Below, piece after piece: positions 10,101 to 17,791 of a stretch of DNA of 64,000 bases. The stretch is from Epilithonimonas sp. JDS (GTDB taxonomy: Bacteria; Bacteroidota; Bacteroidia; Flavobacteriales; Weeksellaceae): NCBI RefSeq assembly GCF_021261315.1, contig NZ_JAJSAX010000001.1, positions 186,001-250,000 of the forward strand, read 5' to 3'. Each line of letters begins with the position of its first letter. The stretch's first letter is position 1. Made by a program: the position numbers and the translations under genes. A model generated the notes under the pieces. The model did not search any database. It was not told the DNA's origin and was given only the letters and a program-made list of their open reading frames with translations.

Positions 10101-10298
10101 GACGTATTGAACTTCGACTCAACTAAAAAAGTTGAAAGTATAGAAATCTACGGTATGGCTGGACAGAAGGTAAAACAATTGAAACCTAATATGACAAACG
10201 GACAGGTTTCTACTGATAAACTTCCGACAGGCGTTTACATTTTCAAAGCTTCTTTGGAAGATGGAACAACCAAATCTTTCCGAGTGATCAAAAAATAA
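7140..10298 (+). CDS. T9SS-exported surface protein with Big2 domains
   Basis: This 1052-residue secreted protein starts with a signal peptide ending NNARAQ. Residues about 25-370 contain repeated motifs of the type FNGTSWSYVGN, FVNGAWVQVGN and FNGTTWSQVGP, like blades of a beta-propeller. Bacterial Ig-like group 2 domains follow at about 375-460 and 470-555 (LQLNAVVNPSTASQDVVWSV, LQLTSKTLPVEADQYVNWSV), with a third near 735-815. Two related beta-sandwich modules beginning CRQAVNTNF and CGQEVPSND alternate with them. The last 70 residues (FKFYPNPVKDVLNF to SFRVIKK) are a type A T9SS sorting domain, so the protein is exported through the outer membrane. Binding partner unknown; adhesin or surface coat is an inference. 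Confidence 0.88.
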   Translation: MKKSLLFFSSLLCLLLFNNARAQVWESVGSSAGISAGNAGRLTMVNDFQDNLYVGYYDAAALKGSVQKFNGTSWSYVGNQGMTTTTAGYNSLSVNNQGVPYFLNQAATAPEVGHQARVFENNTWTSLPNVTNAVINYNSSTISANNTLFAVNNEANGTVKKFVNGAWVQVGNTGFAGGLPAFVDMVSTTDGKIYVSFNTAGYLHVYVNDQNATATDAWQPAGGVADLASSPNNDEYYSSLATDSNNNVYVAYASSTAGGNKLNVKKFNGTTWSQVGPLNFSPGRTKYASIAIGANNKIYVAVSNWENADTLRNYVMGYDETTNTWNQVGTGYASQGQGLFNSLAVTSNGDLYLAYVDSVLQKLCVKKLNLAVVAPTSLEVTTQNNAPAAIGVDKGTLQLNAVVNPSTASQDVVWSVEEGSTFATVSQTGLVTAIASNAVVKIKATSALNFAVFDEIDVTITNQNSPVAAASVKVSTLNDAPKEIYSIGGTLQLTSKTLPVEADQYVNWSVTQGANVASVDATGKVTGLGEGFAIIRATDTKSALYGEIRIDVFKNGCRQAVNTNFFGSGLTITKNVRKGADDFIVPAGTKFEVTKIRLNVISSETSPLGSFDIKFLDTRNNGQPGKEIASVLNVVPTSQKYLKEYIAGLAHYEVELYFSQPIAFNEGTYWLSPSATGQDGSSVFWDATVDEELGSDYYQDRLDGNGWVIANDGGFNGAFAIVGNCMPMPLTVGAVQGQNTQILIGQTVQLEAKLNGNITTNVNWSVVDGNSFISLDSNGLVTGIASGIAKVKVTNPVDGSFATSMVYVTDPNACGQEVPSNDKEEGWIGVAAVDIEVPVGTKFTIKSVLPTTVNFATSFSFKFYKDDNGQPGEELLAVGSSIVEDTTGTQWSPLPYWAHKYEVKLNQEVVLEAGKYWMSMESDAIGWEASTSGVVGEPMMLFEEGAWNPSPTGSDFVYELKGTCTASELGTSEVSNKDFKFYPNPVKDVLNFDSTKKVESIEIYGMAGQKVKQLKPNMTNGQVSTDKLPTGVYIFKASLEDGTTKSFRVIKK

Positions 10299-10330
10299 TC
10301 ATATCAATTTCAAGTAAAAATGAAGATAGG

Positions 10331-10365
10331 AAAGCTGTCTAAGTAAAATTAGGCAGCTTTTTCTT
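10331..10365 (+). terminator. Rho-independent terminator
   Basis: The stem AAAGCTGTCTAA pairs with TTAGGCAGCTTT (one G-U pair) and is followed by TTCTTT. It lies 32 bases after the first T9SS protein gene. Confidence 0.85.
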
Positions 10366-10475
10366 TAAAAAATTTACACTTACGAAATGCACAAAATTTT
10401 AGCATTAATAATAAAAATATCATAAACATTTAATGATATTTAAATGAATATTATAATTACGCAATATTTACAACT

Positions 10476-13400
10476 ATGAAAAGAATTTTATTAGCTAGCT
10501 TAATAGTGCTTGGAGCATTAGCATCAGCCCAGGTTACAGGATCAAAAACGATCGGCGCCGATTATACTACCCTATCCGATGCTTTTGCTGATCTCAATAC
10601 CAAAGGTGTAGGATCCGGAGGGGTTACTTTGAACATACCGGCAGGTTATTCAGAAACAGCACCAGCAGGTGGATTTCAATTGGGAAGCACTGTGCTAAAC
10701 GCCACTTTATCAACAGCAAATCCTTTGATCATTCAAAAAAATGGTTCTGGAGCTAATCCTTTGTTTACAGGAAATACGGGAACGTCAGCCACCGTGGATG
10801 CAATCTTTAAATTTTCCGGTGTAGATTATATGACCATCGATGGAATTGATTTAAAAGAAAATACAGCCAATACAACAGCAGTCACTTTGAATGAAAGGGG
10901 TTTTGCTTTTTATAATCTGACCGGCTCGGATGGTTGTAATTACAATACCATCAAAAACAGCAAAGTAACATTCCTGAGAAACTTTAACAACACAGCAATC
11001 GGAATCTATTTTGCACACCAGAATGCAGCAGGCACAGCATTGAACCCTACAACTGTGGAGGGAACACATAGTTATAATAGGATATACAGCAATACGATAG
11101 AGAAATCCTTGGGCTCAGCTGTTATGTTTACTGGTTATACTTTTGCACCCTCACCCTACACACTGTTTGATCAGGGAAATGATATTGGTGGATCTTCCGC
11201 AGCAACGGGAAATACATTGACGGATATTGGCGGCGTTGCAGGTGGTGCCTATGTTAATAACAATTACGGCTTCAATCATACAGCTCAAAATAACATGAAT
11301 GTCTCCCACAACACCATCAACTTTTCACCGAACGGAAAAGGAACTGTGGGAATATTTGTTTCGGGAACAAACGCCACATTTACAACAAACAACAATGTAA
11401 TTAATGCATTCGGAAATGCGGATAATAATTTTGGCACCCAGCATTATGGAATATATGCCAATTCATCCGGAATGAACTTGACTGCAAACAGTAACATCAT
11501 AAAAGTTATAACAGGAAGCTTCAATGGAGGAAGCGCCGCCTATGGACTTTATGTTCAAAATGCCAGTGGAACTCTTACTGCCAATGGTAATGATATTTCT
11601 ATCTATGGTGTTGATACCGTTCAAGGTTTGTACGCTGCTACCACGGGTGCTTTTTCCAACATCAGCAATAATATTGTTAGAAATATTTCAACATCAGGTT
11701 CATTTTCCAATGCAAGTGCTATCTATCTGAGCGGGACGGCAGTTACCACCAATATTTCAAATAATAAGATCAGCGATATTGTTTCTAATGGAACTGGAGG
11801 AAATGCCTACGGACTTTATGTTGGTGGTTCAACAGCCAATACAACAACCAACATATTCAATAATCTGATCTCTGATGTAAAAACACCTACAGCGAATGGC
11901 ACGAGCGTAAGTTTAGCAGGAATCAACCTTGCAGCGACAGGAGCAACTTCCAAATTAAACGTCTATTACAATACTGTGAACTTAAATGCTGTATCGACCG
12001 GTACGAATTTCAGTTCTACAGGATTACTTCACACATATAATGTCAATGCGACCAATGGTGCACTTAGCCTTAGAAACAACATTATCGTAAACACCTCTAC
12101 TCCAAATGGGACTGGAACAACAAGTGCATTCAGAAGAACTTCCGCAGTTAATTTGGAGAATTATGCATTGTCATCCGACAACAACGATTTTGCAGTTGGC
12201 GCCAATGGTTTTGTTTACTTCAATGGCACTACAAAGTACAATCTGGAAGATTTCAAAACTTTAGTAGCAACCCGTGAAGCAAATTCGATCAGTCTGATGC
12301 CACATTTTTTATCAGTTTCCGGAACCGACGCAGATTTCCTTAAGATCAATGGAAGCGCAACAGCCAATGAACTTCTGGATAATAAAGGCATTAATATCGA
12401 AAATTTTACGACCGACTTTGCCGGCACAACAAGAAATGCTGCAACACCGGATCTTGGCGCTTATGAATTTACTTACGCTGCACCGACAGTTGCACCAGAT
12501 TGCACAACAGTTACAGTTCCTTCCAATGCATCAACAAGTGTAGTTCCGAATCCTGTGACAATCAACTGGACAGCAGCCAATAACGCATCAAGTTACAAAG
12601 TATTTTTAGGAAGCACCGCAGGAGGTTCTGAACTTGTCAATGGAACTGTTGTTACAGGCTTATCTTATGTTGTGAATCTGGACAGAAATAAAACCTATTA
12701 TCTACGAGTCGTATCCACGAACAACATCGGAGATGCAAGCGGATGTCAGGAAATCACTTTCTCTACCAACGATTTTGCATTCTGTACACCTTCATTTCCG
12801 ACTGTTGAGCCTATCACCAATATTACTTTTGGAGGGATCAACAATTCCAGCAGCGCCATTTTGAATGGAACATCCGGCTATGAAAATTTCACCAATATCA
12901 TCGGACAAGTCAAAGCAGGAACTACGTCAGAATTGACTGTTTCAGGTAAAAGTGATGCCAATGACGGAAAGAAATCTTACTTTGTTGTTTTCGTAGACTG
13001 GAATCAGAATGGAAGCCTGAATGATGCCGGGGAAGTGTATTTTGGAGATGGATCTCTGTTTATAGACAATTCAACGGGTGAAGATGGTAAAACAGCTTTA
13101 GGAAACATCGCTGTTCCTTCCGGCGCAAAACTTGGGCAGACCAGAATGCGTGTCAAAAAAGAATGGTCATACTCCGCTCCATTGTCATCAAGCAATTTTA
13201 CAAATCCTTGTGACATCGCCAGAAACTTCGGCCAGGCAGAAGATTACACCTTAAATGTATTGCCTAATGAGACATTGGCGACAGCAGAAATTGGCAAATC
13301 AAAAGTTTTTATATATCCGAATCCTGTAACTGATATCCTGAACATATCAGACATCAAAGGTGCAAAATCTGTTTCAGTCTTTGATACGGCAGGAAGACAA

Positions 13401-13520
13401 GTTAAATCTATTGCTGCCTCTTCTGCAATCGACCTCTCGAACTTAAATTCCGGATTGTACATTATCAAACTTCAAATGGAAAACGGAAGTGAAAAATCGT
13501 TCAAAGTGATCAAAAAATAA
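10476..13520 (+). CDS. T9SS-exported beta-helix surface protein with Fn3 and GEVED domains
   Basis: This 1014-residue secreted protein has a signal peptide ending ALASAQ. The N-terminal half (about residues 110-560) is rich in N-rich repeats such as NNIVRNIS, NNKISDIVSN and NNLISDVKT, the pattern of a right-handed parallel beta-helix. A fibronectin type III-like domain spans about 675-765. A GEVED domain with VFVDWNQNGSLNDAGEVYFG lies near 835-855. The C-terminus (FIYPNPVTDILNIS to SFKVIKK) is a type A T9SS sorting domain. Its final residues SFKVIKK nearly repeat those of the preceding gene (SFRVIKK), so both use the same export route. Substrate or ligand is unknown; polysaccharide binding is possible for beta-helix proteins. 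Confidence 0.87.
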   Translation: MKRILLASLIVLGALASAQVTGSKTIGADYTTLSDAFADLNTKGVGSGGVTLNIPAGYSETAPAGGFQLGSTVLNATLSTANPLIIQKNGSGANPLFTGNTGTSATVDAIFKFSGVDYMTIDGIDLKENTANTTAVTLNERGFAFYNLTGSDGCNYNTIKNSKVTFLRNFNNTAIGIYFAHQNAAGTALNPTTVEGTHSYNRIYSNTIEKSLGSAVMFTGYTFAPSPYTLFDQGNDIGGSSAATGNTLTDIGGVAGGAYVNNNYGFNHTAQNNMNVSHNTINFSPNGKGTVGIFVSGTNATFTTNNNVINAFGNADNNFGTQHYGIYANSSGMNLTANSNIIKVITGSFNGGSAAYGLYVQNASGTLTANGNDISIYGVDTVQGLYAATTGAFSNISNNIVRNISTSGSFSNASAIYLSGTAVTTNISNNKISDIVSNGTGGNAYGLYVGGSTANTTTNIFNNLISDVKTPTANGTSVSLAGINLAATGATSKLNVYYNTVNLNAVSTGTNFSSTGLLHTYNVNATNGALSLRNNIIVNTSTPNGTGTTSAFRRTSAVNLENYALSSDNNDFAVGANGFVYFNGTTKYNLEDFKTLVATREANSISLMPHFLSVSGTDADFLKINGSATANELLDNKGINIENFTTDFAGTTRNAATPDLGAYEFTYAAPTVAPDCTTVTVPSNASTSVVPNPVTINWTAANNASSYKVFLGSTAGGSELVNGTVVTGLSYVVNLDRNKTYYLRVVSTNNIGDASGCQEITFSTNDFAFCTPSFPTVEPITNITFGGINNSSSAILNGTSGYENFTNIIGQVKAGTTSELTVSGKSDANDGKKSYFVVFVDWNQNGSLNDAGEVYFGDGSLFIDNSTGEDGKTALGNIAVPSGAKLGQTRMRVKKEWSYSAPLSSSNFTNPCDIARNFGQAEDYTLNVLPNETLATAEIGKSKVFIYPNPVTDILNISDIKGAKSVSVFDTAGRQVKSIAASSAIDLSNLNSGLYIIKLQMENGSEKSFKVIKK

Positions 13521-13542
13521 TTCATTCTTTTTTATTTATGTT

Positions 13543-13575
13543 AAAGTCCATTCCCAGTTGAGTGGGCTTTTTTTT
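13543..13575 (+). terminator. Rho-independent terminator
   Basis: AAAGTCCAT pairs with GTGGGCTTT (two G-U pairs) around a 10-base loop, followed by T5. It closes the second T9SS protein gene. Confidence 0.8.
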
Positions 13576-13982
13576 ATTAGTTCTAATATAATATCCTTTT
13601 ATTATTTCATATTACAACTATTCTTCATCGAGTTAAATATTTAATCTTCTCAGAATCAAAATTAAATTGGCTGAGTTAAATTTTAATGCACAATTTTTAC
13701 TCCATTGTAATGAATCCCTCAATATAACATTCATAAATCCTTAACATCAAACCACGATTGTTACATTAATGTGAAAATATTAACGGTAAAATACTCTTAT
13801 ATTGATCATTATATGCTGATCATTATAAAATATTCATTTCAAACGTCCATTTTACTCAAAATGGCATTATTTTTTCTCATGAATTAACGATTTTGTCGCT
13901 TTCACACCACTTTCACTTATAGAGATATCAATCTTTATTTTTCGGTTTGAAATAATAATTAAATACAAATAAATTCTATTAT
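13576..13982. other. Long AT-rich leader region upstream of the T6SS operon
   Basis: About 400 bases without an ORF separate the T9SS gene terminator from tssH. The only structure I see is the 11-base direct repeat at 13803-13827. I find no exact TAnnTTTG box, so the operon promoter is not located. Confidence 0.5.
13803..13827 (+). repeat. Tandem 11-base direct repeat, candidate operator of the T6SS operon
   Basis: TGATCATTATA occurs twice, at 13803-13813 and 13817-13827, a 14-base period. Each copy contains the palindromic core TGATCA. It lies about 155 bases before the tssH start. Confidence 0.45.
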
Positions 13983-16466
13983 ATGAGTGTATTAATTACT
14001 AACGAGACCATAAAAGAAGTTTTCCATATTGCACAATCTGTGGCAAGGGAAAATTATAATGCTCAGTATGGTGCTTCACATCTGCTGCAAGCACTTTTGC
14101 ACAACAATTTTGGTTTACGAGATTTCCTGACGAATATAGATAAAGATCCTGGCTATATTTTTGAGTGGGCGGAAGTTAGAATCGAAGAATACCCAAAATC
14201 CACACATCTTCCGGACGATATTTCCAAAGATGAAAAAATCAATGTGATTTTAGATGAAGCTGACGACATCAGATCAAAGCTTGGTCTGGATGAGATATCG
14301 CCACTTTGTTTATTAGCCGCAATTTCAAAACCGAATGTTGCCTATTCTGTCCAGGAACTAAAATCCTTTCCATTGCGCGAGCACGAAATTTTAAACGTCT
14401 TTCGAGGTGAGGAGAAGAAAGTGAATCTTCAGGAAAATCATTTAACCGGAAACTCTACTCCAGATAAAAATTCATTTCCCGCGATCAACAGTTACTGCGT
14501 GGATAAAACGGAACAAGCCCGCAATGGCAAACTAGACAATATTGTCGGCCGTGACAAGGAACTCAGAATGTTAATCGAAATTCTCTGCCGACGAACAAAA
14601 CCAAACGTGATCATCGTAGGTGAACCAGGTGTTGGTAAAACAGCTTTACTGGAAGGTTTTGCGATAGAAATCAACAAAGGCAATGTTCCAGAATTGCTGA
14701 AAGAAGCAACTTTGCTTGAACTTGACACAGGCGCTTTGCTTGCCGGCACTTCCTATAAAGGAGAAGTCGAAGATCGCCTGAAAAAGGTAATCAACGAATG
14801 TAAAAAAATTAATAAAGCCGTTCTTTTTATTGATGAGATTCATTCTCTATTAGACAGCAAGGGAAGCGCTGGAAATGTTGCCAACCTTCTGAAACCAGAA
14901 TTGGCAAGAGGTGAAATCACTGTAATTGGCGCAACGACTCAAGAGGAATATCGAAAAATCATAGAACCGGAACGCGCTTTTGACAGGCGTTTTGAAGTTC
15001 TGAATGTAGAGGAACCGGACGAAATAACTTGCGTGAAGATGATCGATGTTTTACTTGATGGTTATAAAAACCACCACAAAGTAGAAATTGATAAAAACGC
15101 TTTGGCAGATTGTGTAAGTCTTGCGAAACGCTACTCTAAAGGAAAAAAACTGCCTGATTCTGCAATAGATCTTTTGGACAGGACGATGGCTTCCATCAAA
15201 ATGCTTGACGAACTTTCTGAAACTGAACTAAAAGCGTGGAAGGAAAATTACGATCATATAATCTCTGAAAGTGACGAAAAAGATCCGCTTTTAGCTGATG
15301 AGTTAATTTGGAATTTCAATCTCCTTCAGAATAAACTGAGTCCAATTCTCTGGGGTTCACTTTCCGAACAGCATACTTTGGAAACTTCGATGGACATGAG
15401 TCAAATTAAAAAAATCATCGATTCTACTTTTGATGAATTAATACAATTAGCATCCATAAAAAGAGAAAAAGTTGGAAAATTGGAGCTGGCTGCTGTAATG
15501 GCTGCAAAAACAGGAATTCCAATTGGAAAAATACAGGCTAAGGAAAAAGAAAAACTCCTGAATATGGAGGAAATGCTGATAAAAAGAGTCGTTGGACAAG
15601 ATCATGCTTTGAAAACTCTATCAGACGCCATTGTAGAAAATCGCAGCGGACTCAACAAACCGGGACAGCCAATTGGCTCATTTTTTCTGCTTGGACCTAC
15701 CGGCACCGGAAAAACCGAATTGGCAAAATCTGTTGCAGAACTGCTTTTCAATGATGAATCCGCGATGATCCGTTTCGATATGTCAGAGTTTAAAGAAGAA
15801 CATTCAGCCGCACTGCTTTATGGTGCGCCTCCGGGATATGTTGGTTATGAGGAAGGTGGAATGTTGGTTAATAAAATCCGCCAGCAGCCTTATTCTGTTG
15901 TTCTCTTTGATGAAATAGAGAAAGCACACACTTCCGTTTTCGACGTTTTCTTACAGATTATGGACGAGGGAAAAGTACACGATAAACTAGGAAAAGAAGG
16001 CGATTTCAGCAATTCATTAATATTGTTCACTTCAAATATCGGAAGTGAGGAAATCGTGAAACATTTTGAAAAAAATGAGATTCCGACTTCCAAAAATTTA
16101 ATGAAAATAATGACTGAATCCGGAAGATTCCGACCAGAATTTTTGGCGAGAATTACAGAGATTATTCCGTTTGCGCCAATCAATGAAAATATGGCGGAAA
16201 AAATCTTCAGCATTCAATTGAAATCATTGAGAAAAGCTTTGACGAGACTCGGAATTGATTTTAACATCAGTGATGAAGCCATAAAAAATTTGGCTCTAAA
16301 TGGATTCAGCAGCAAATATGGCGCACGTCAGATTTCCGGCGTTATCCGGGCACAATTAGCCAGACCAATATCAAAAAAAATTGTTCGCGAAGAAGTGAAA
16401 TCCGGACAAACCATCAATGTAGGCTGGAACTCTGAAAATGAGGAAGTGACTTGGGATATCGCTTAA
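13983..16466 (+). CDS. tssH: T6SS disaggregase ATPase TssH (ClpV)
   Basis: This 827-residue Clp/Hsp100 AAA+ ATPase disassembles the contracted TssB-TssC sheath after firing. An N-terminal Clp repeat domain (about residues 5-150) precedes the first AAA module with Walker A GEPGVGKTALLEG (about 215) and Walker B AVLFIDEIHSLL. The second module has GPTGTGKTELAKS (about 570), VVLFDEIEKAH and a C-terminal Clp D2-small domain. The ClpB middle coiled coil is short. The ClpV call rests on this and on the location as first gene of the tss operon; ClpB or ClpC would be the alternative without that context. The next gene follows after 18 bases. Confidence 0.93.
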   Translation: MSVLITNETIKEVFHIAQSVARENYNAQYGASHLLQALLHNNFGLRDFLTNIDKDPGYIFEWAEVRIEEYPKSTHLPDDISKDEKINVILDEADDIRSKLGLDEISPLCLLAAISKPNVAYSVQELKSFPLREHEILNVFRGEEKKVNLQENHLTGNSTPDKNSFPAINSYCVDKTEQARNGKLDNIVGRDKELRMLIEILCRRTKPNVIIVGEPGVGKTALLEGFAIEINKGNVPELLKEATLLELDTGALLAGTSYKGEVEDRLKKVINECKKINKAVLFIDEIHSLLDSKGSAGNVANLLKPELARGEITVIGATTQEEYRKIIEPERAFDRRFEVLNVEEPDEITCVKMIDVLLDGYKNHHKVEIDKNALADCVSLAKRYSKGKKLPDSAIDLLDRTMASIKMLDELSETELKAWKENYDHIISESDEKDPLLADELIWNFNLLQNKLSPILWGSLSEQHTLETSMDMSQIKKIIDSTFDELIQLASIKREKVGKLELAAVMAAKTGIPIGKIQAKEKEKLLNMEEMLIKRVVGQDHALKTLSDAIVENRSGLNKPGQPIGSFFLLGPTGTGKTELAKSVAELLFNDESAMIRFDMSEFKEEHSAALLYGAPPGYVGYEEGGMLVNKIRQQPYSVVLFDEIEKAHTSVFDVFLQIMDEGKVHDKLGKEGDFSNSLILFTSNIGSEEIVKHFEKNEIPTSKNLMKIMTESGRFRPEFLARITEIIPFAPINENMAEKIFSIQLKSLRKALTRLGIDFNISDEAIKNLALNGFSSKYGARQISGVIRAQLARPISKKIVREEVKSGQTINVGWNSENEEVTWDIA

Positions 16467-16484
16467 AATTATAAACTAACACAA

Positions 16485-17324
16485 ATGAAAACTCTGGCCA
16501 TTTTTTTCTGTCTTATTTCCTGTTCGAACTTTTTTGCGCAGGGTTTAACAGCTTCTGACACTTCCGAACAAAGTGTAAAAAAATATAAGAGCATTATCAA
16601 AAGCAATAAGCAATTGGTAGATTTCATTGAATATACTTTTGTGAAAAAAGGAATTCCGAGGCATCTAAAAAACCTTGCAGTGATAGAATCCGGACTGGAT
16701 CATACACAGACTTCACACGCAGGCGCAAAAGGTCTTTGGCAATTTATGAGTGATCATGCCAATGGATATGGACTGACAGATGAAAACAGATCTGATATGT
16801 ACAAGAGCACCAAAACTGCAGCAATTTCTCTTAAAAATTTATATAAAAAATATGGAAATTGGGTAACGGTGGTCGCTGCGTATAATTGTGGTGAAGGCAA
16901 CATTCAAAAAGCGATGAACAAAGCAAATTCGCGGGTCTACACAGATTTCGCTCCATATCTGCCCTCCGAAACACAAAACCACGTCCGGAAATATCTGAAC
17001 GCAAGTTATGCAACGGGAGAATTGCAACAGGTGCTGAATGATTACAGAAGTTTCACTGCGACGCGACGGGCTTTTGTTCCTTTCAAATCAGACTATTCTG
17101 TTTCGCAGGAGAGTTTGGCTGAGACAAAACTGAATGGAGCTTTCGACATTGCAACGATTGCCAGTTGGCTGAAAATTAATAAAGAACAGATCTTAACCTG
17201 GAATCCTAATCTGGAAGCAAAATTAAATGAAAAAGGTGAAAGTGATTTTTACCTACCAAAGGATCTAATGGTCAATTTTTTGATGAACAAAAATAAAATA
17301 CTGACCAGCTCTCTGAAAAACTAA
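16485..17324 (+). CDS. Periplasmic lytic transglycosylase (SLT/MltD-like) inside the T6SS operon
   Basis: This 279-residue exported protein has a signal peptide ending FFAQ. It contains an SLT/goose-lysozyme-type transglycosylase domain that cleaves the glycan strands of peptidoglycan. The catalytic Glu lies in AVIESGLDHTQTSHAGAKGL, followed by GLWQFM and AAYNCGEGNIQKA, the three hallmark motifs. The C-terminal part (about 205-275) with IASWLKINKEQILTWNP looks like a weak LysM-type cell-wall binding module. It sits between tssH and tssE with gaps of 18 and 16 bases, so it is probably made with the apparatus. A role in opening the wall for assembly is inference; secretion as an effector is less likely because of the signal peptide. 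Confidence 0.87.
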   Translation: MKTLAIFFCLISCSNFFAQGLTASDTSEQSVKKYKSIIKSNKQLVDFIEYTFVKKGIPRHLKNLAVIESGLDHTQTSHAGAKGLWQFMSDHANGYGLTDENRSDMYKSTKTAAISLKNLYKKYGNWVTVVAAYNCGEGNIQKAMNKANSRVYTDFAPYLPSETQNHVRKYLNASYATGELQQVLNDYRSFTATRRAFVPFKSDYSVSQESLAETKLNGAFDIATIASWLKINKEQILTWNPNLEAKLNEKGESDFYLPKDLMVNFLMNKNKILTSSLKN

Positions 17325-17340
17325 TATCAAACCGCAAAAC

Positions 17341-17781
17341 ATGGAAAATCAAAACTACAAGATTCCCTTCAATCCTTTGAGTATGATGACCAGCAACGGC
17401 CAGATCGAAACCTGCGATATTGCGGAAAGCATTGCGCAAAATATTATGCTTTTGATTATTACCAAAAAAGGCGAAAACAGATACGACGAAAATTACGGCA
17501 ACGATGTTTGGAGTGTAGAATTCGATAACGGCGTGACGCCAGCCAAATGGGAAAACCTTTTCGTAAGCAGCTTGCAGAGACAGATCGCAGAGCACGAGCC
17601 TAGACTTGTAAACGCTGTCGTGCAGGCTCATATCAATTACGTAGAACACAGCTACGAAACAAGAGGTTTCAGCGAAGTCAAGAAAAAAGTAAAGGTCGGA
17701 ATCAATGCCAAGCTGGAAGCTACAGGCGAACGGTTCAGTTTTTCTACCGAGTTATTTCTAAGTCCAATGTCAATCGATTAA
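17341..17781 (+). CDS. tssE: T6SS baseplate wedge protein TssE (gp25-like)
   Basis: The 146-residue protein belongs to the GPW/gp25 family, the baseplate wedge that nucleates sheath polymerisation. Motifs include AESIAQNIMLLIITKKGENR (about residues 29-48), YDENYGNDVW and a conserved C-terminal half with EHEPRLVNAVVQAHI. It is cytoplasmic, with no signal peptide. It lies 10 bases before tssF, and order and spacing match other Bacteroidota T6SS-iii clusters. Confidence 0.9.
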   Translation: MENQNYKIPFNPLSMMTSNGQIETCDIAESIAQNIMLLIITKKGENRYDENYGNDVWSVEFDNGVTPAKWENLFVSSLQRQIAEHEPRLVNAVVQAHINYVEHSYETRGFSEVKKKVKVGINAKLEATGERFSFSTELFLSPMSID

Positions 17782-17791
17782 AAGATAATAA

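Noticed and set aside
7140-13520. Phage tail or toxin region
   Set aside because: Signal peptides and T9SS sorting domains show these large repetitive proteins are exported surface proteins.
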